From positions 1-64,000 of the forward strand of contig DIZW01000036.1 in NCBI GenBank assembly GCA_002428015.1: a stretch of DNA of 64,000 nucleotides, given 5' to 3'. The notes beneath the pieces were generated by a model that had not been told where the DNA came from, ran no database searches, and saw only the letters and a program-made list of their open reading frames with translations. This stretch comes from Oxalobacteraceae bacterium UBA6018 (GTDB taxonomy: Bacteria > Pseudomonadota > Gammaproteobacteria > Burkholderiales > Burkholderiaceae_D). Every line of letters begins with the position of its first letter. Within the stretch, counting starts at the first letter, position 1. The translations under genes and the position numbers were made by a program. Shown here one piece after another: positions 63,019-64,000 of the stretch.

Positions 63019-63930
63019 TCAGAGGTCGTAATTGCGCAGCAGCGCGCCGTCGCGGCGGGCGGCGCCGGAACGCACCAGCGATTTGACGGCCCATTCGGCC
63101 AGCTCGCCGCTGTCCTTGCGCAGGTAGTTGGCGCCGGCCGTCTTCATCAGCGGTATCGTGGCCATCATGCCAGCCACATCCTCCAGCGCAATCTGCTGGC
63201 GTTCGAGCAGGAGGAACTTGAGCATGACTTTCACCGCGTTCTCAGCGTTGCGTACCGGGTCGGCTTCGAAGTAGTCGAGCCGGGTGAAGGCGCGCTTGAG
63301 CGCTTCCTGGACGTCAGTGAACATGGCGCCATGCCCCGGAATGACGAGCCCAACATCGAGCCCGGCGATCAGTTCGAGGGTGGCGCGCTCTTCGGCGAAG
63401 CCGGATTCGCCGTCGAGCTCGGGGAAGATGACGCCGAAGCCGTTGCGCCACAGGGCGTCGGCGGAGATGAGGATGCGTTCGCGCGCGCAATACAGGATCA
63501 CCGAGTGGGCGTAGTGGCCGGGGGCGCCGAGCACGCGCCAGGCCATGCCGCCAAGCTCGAGCTCGTCGCCGGGCGTGAGCACGTCGTCAACCCGGAAGCG
63601 CGGACATTGCTGGCCCGTGGCCTTGAAGCTGAGCGCGGCTTCATCCCATGCGCTGACCTTGGCCGCTTCGGCCGCGGGAACGGCGCTGCGGCAGTCGTAG
63701 CGTTGTTGCAGGGCGGCGTTGCCGCCGCAGTGGTCGGAGTGCATGTGGGTGATGAGCACGCGCTCGAGCGCGCGCCCTTGCAGCGCGTGCTCGACCAGCG
63801 CGACCGTCTGGGCGGCGTGGGTGGCGTAGCCGCTGTCGACCAGGGTGGCCGGCCCGGGCCCGGTAAACAGCACGTTGTTGGCGGACAGCCAGCCGCGCTC
63901 GAACACGTGCATGCCTTCAGGTAAGTTCAT
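63019..63930 (-). CDS. MBL-fold metallo-hydrolase
   Basis: The 303-residue protein has the metallo-beta-lactamase motif THMHSDHCGGN (about residues 62-72), further ligands His in GAPGHYAHS, Asp in LISADALW and His in VIPGHGAMF, and a C-terminal winged-helix-like segment. Relatives include glyoxalase II-like and RNA or lactone hydrolases; the substrate is unknown. Its ATG overlaps the stop codon of the next gene upstream, so the two are coupled. Confidence 0.87.
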   Translation of the reverse strand: MNLPEGMHVFERGWLSANNVLFTGPGPATLVDSGYATHAAQTVALVEHALQGRALERVLITHMHSDHCGGNAALQQRYDCRSAVPAAEAAKVSAWDEAALSFKATGQQCPRFRVDDVLTPGDELELGGMAWRVLGAPGHYAHSVILYCARERILISADALWRNGFGVIFPELDGESGFAEERATLELIAGLDVGLVIPGHGAMFTDVQEALKRAFTRLDYFEADPVRNAENAVKVMLKFLLLERQQIALEDVAGMMATIPLMKTAGANYLRKDSGELAEWAVKSLVRSGAARRDGALLRNYDL

Positions 63931-64000
63931 TTGAATTCAATCTGTTGTTCGCGCTGGCGGATCGCCAGCCACACGGCGCGCTTGAAGTCGTCGTCGGCCT
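63927..64000 (-). CDS. C-terminal end of a gene cut by the window edge
   Basis: The last 23 residues, ending DFKRAVWLAIRQREQQIEFK before TGA at 63929-63927, are open to the window end. The TGA overlaps the ATG of the MBL gene (ATGA). The protein family cannot be told from this tail. Confidence 0.6.
   Translation of the reverse strand, partial: ADDDFKRAVWLAIRQREQQIEFK

Noticed and set aside
62615..63094. Minus-strand protein with repeated ATIGHELSRSLC units
   Set aside because: It is the translation of the 102-bp tandem DNA repeat and runs into the 3' end of the MBL gene; not a gene.

Overview
The window looks like a chromosomal segment of a high-G+C betaproteobacterium of the Oxalobacteraceae (Massilia/Duganella/Telluria type). 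This rests on the gene families and their order: minCDE, hemA-prfA-dsbB-prmC, a phasin-phaA-phaB cluster, divergent metR/metE, a PEP-CTERM protein, kup, rarD and ettA. The genus is an inference; no rRNA gene is present.

Layout. 1-2870 is a lower-G+C accessory segment: the 3' end of a mobile-element AAA/RepA-type ATPase, then a minus-strand XRE-ImmA/IrrE metallopeptidase gene coupled to a PIN-domain gene. It abuts the 3' end of an intact tRNA-Arg(CCG), as expected for an integrated element. 3145-10466 holds a diheme cytochrome c, a large secreted lipoprotein, and three envelope-polysaccharide genes (GT4 glycosyltransferase, GT-A-like transferase, Wzx-type flippase). 10515-21403 is mostly housekeeping: M13 and S41 peptidases, acyltransferase, FabH-like synthase, proline iminopeptidase and a PLP deaminase, plus an AAA ATPase gene reduced to its two ends. 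21504-23948 is the polyhydroxybutyrate unit (phaB, phaA, phasin) behind a consensus FNR/Anr site placed for class II activation. 24017-27333 is metR/metE with a MetR box between them. 27867-34700 carries minCDE, an orphan OmpR-type regulator and hemA-prfA-dsbB-prmC.

34742-34963 and 62423-62950 hold two clusters of one palindromic repeat family. 35038-41099 holds a DUF885 peptidase-like protein, gshA, an acetylpolyamine/histone deacetylase-like hydrolase, DUF3291 and a GNAT protein. 41158-45675 is an efflux operon (HlyD adaptor, ABC ATPase, double-FtsX permease) behind a sigma-54 promoter with two upstream palindromes. 45718-53854 holds a two-domain FKBP lipoprotein, kup, rarD, ettA, a PEP-CTERM protein with its own sigma-54-like promoter, and a REP-associated tyrosine transposase (RayT) whose adjoining repeat is also found in inverted pairs at the 3' end of kup. 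54049-64000 holds AlkB, a SUOX-fold protein, MAPEG, DUF2520, DUF924, MgtC, Xaa-Pro aminopeptidase, a hypoxanthine-type phosphoribosyltransferase, nitronate monooxygenase, an MBL-fold hydrolase and a cut-off gene.

Most notable: (i) the sigma-54 promoter plus twin TGTCC/GGACA sites on the efflux operon, with no activator gene nearby; (ii) the FNR-type promoter on the phasin-phaA-phaB operon; (iii) a RayT/REP family in which the repeat end supplies the stop codon of both rayT and kup; (iv) the XRE-ImmA/PIN pair with a promoter abutting its start codon; (v) the deletion pseudogene at 21186-21403.
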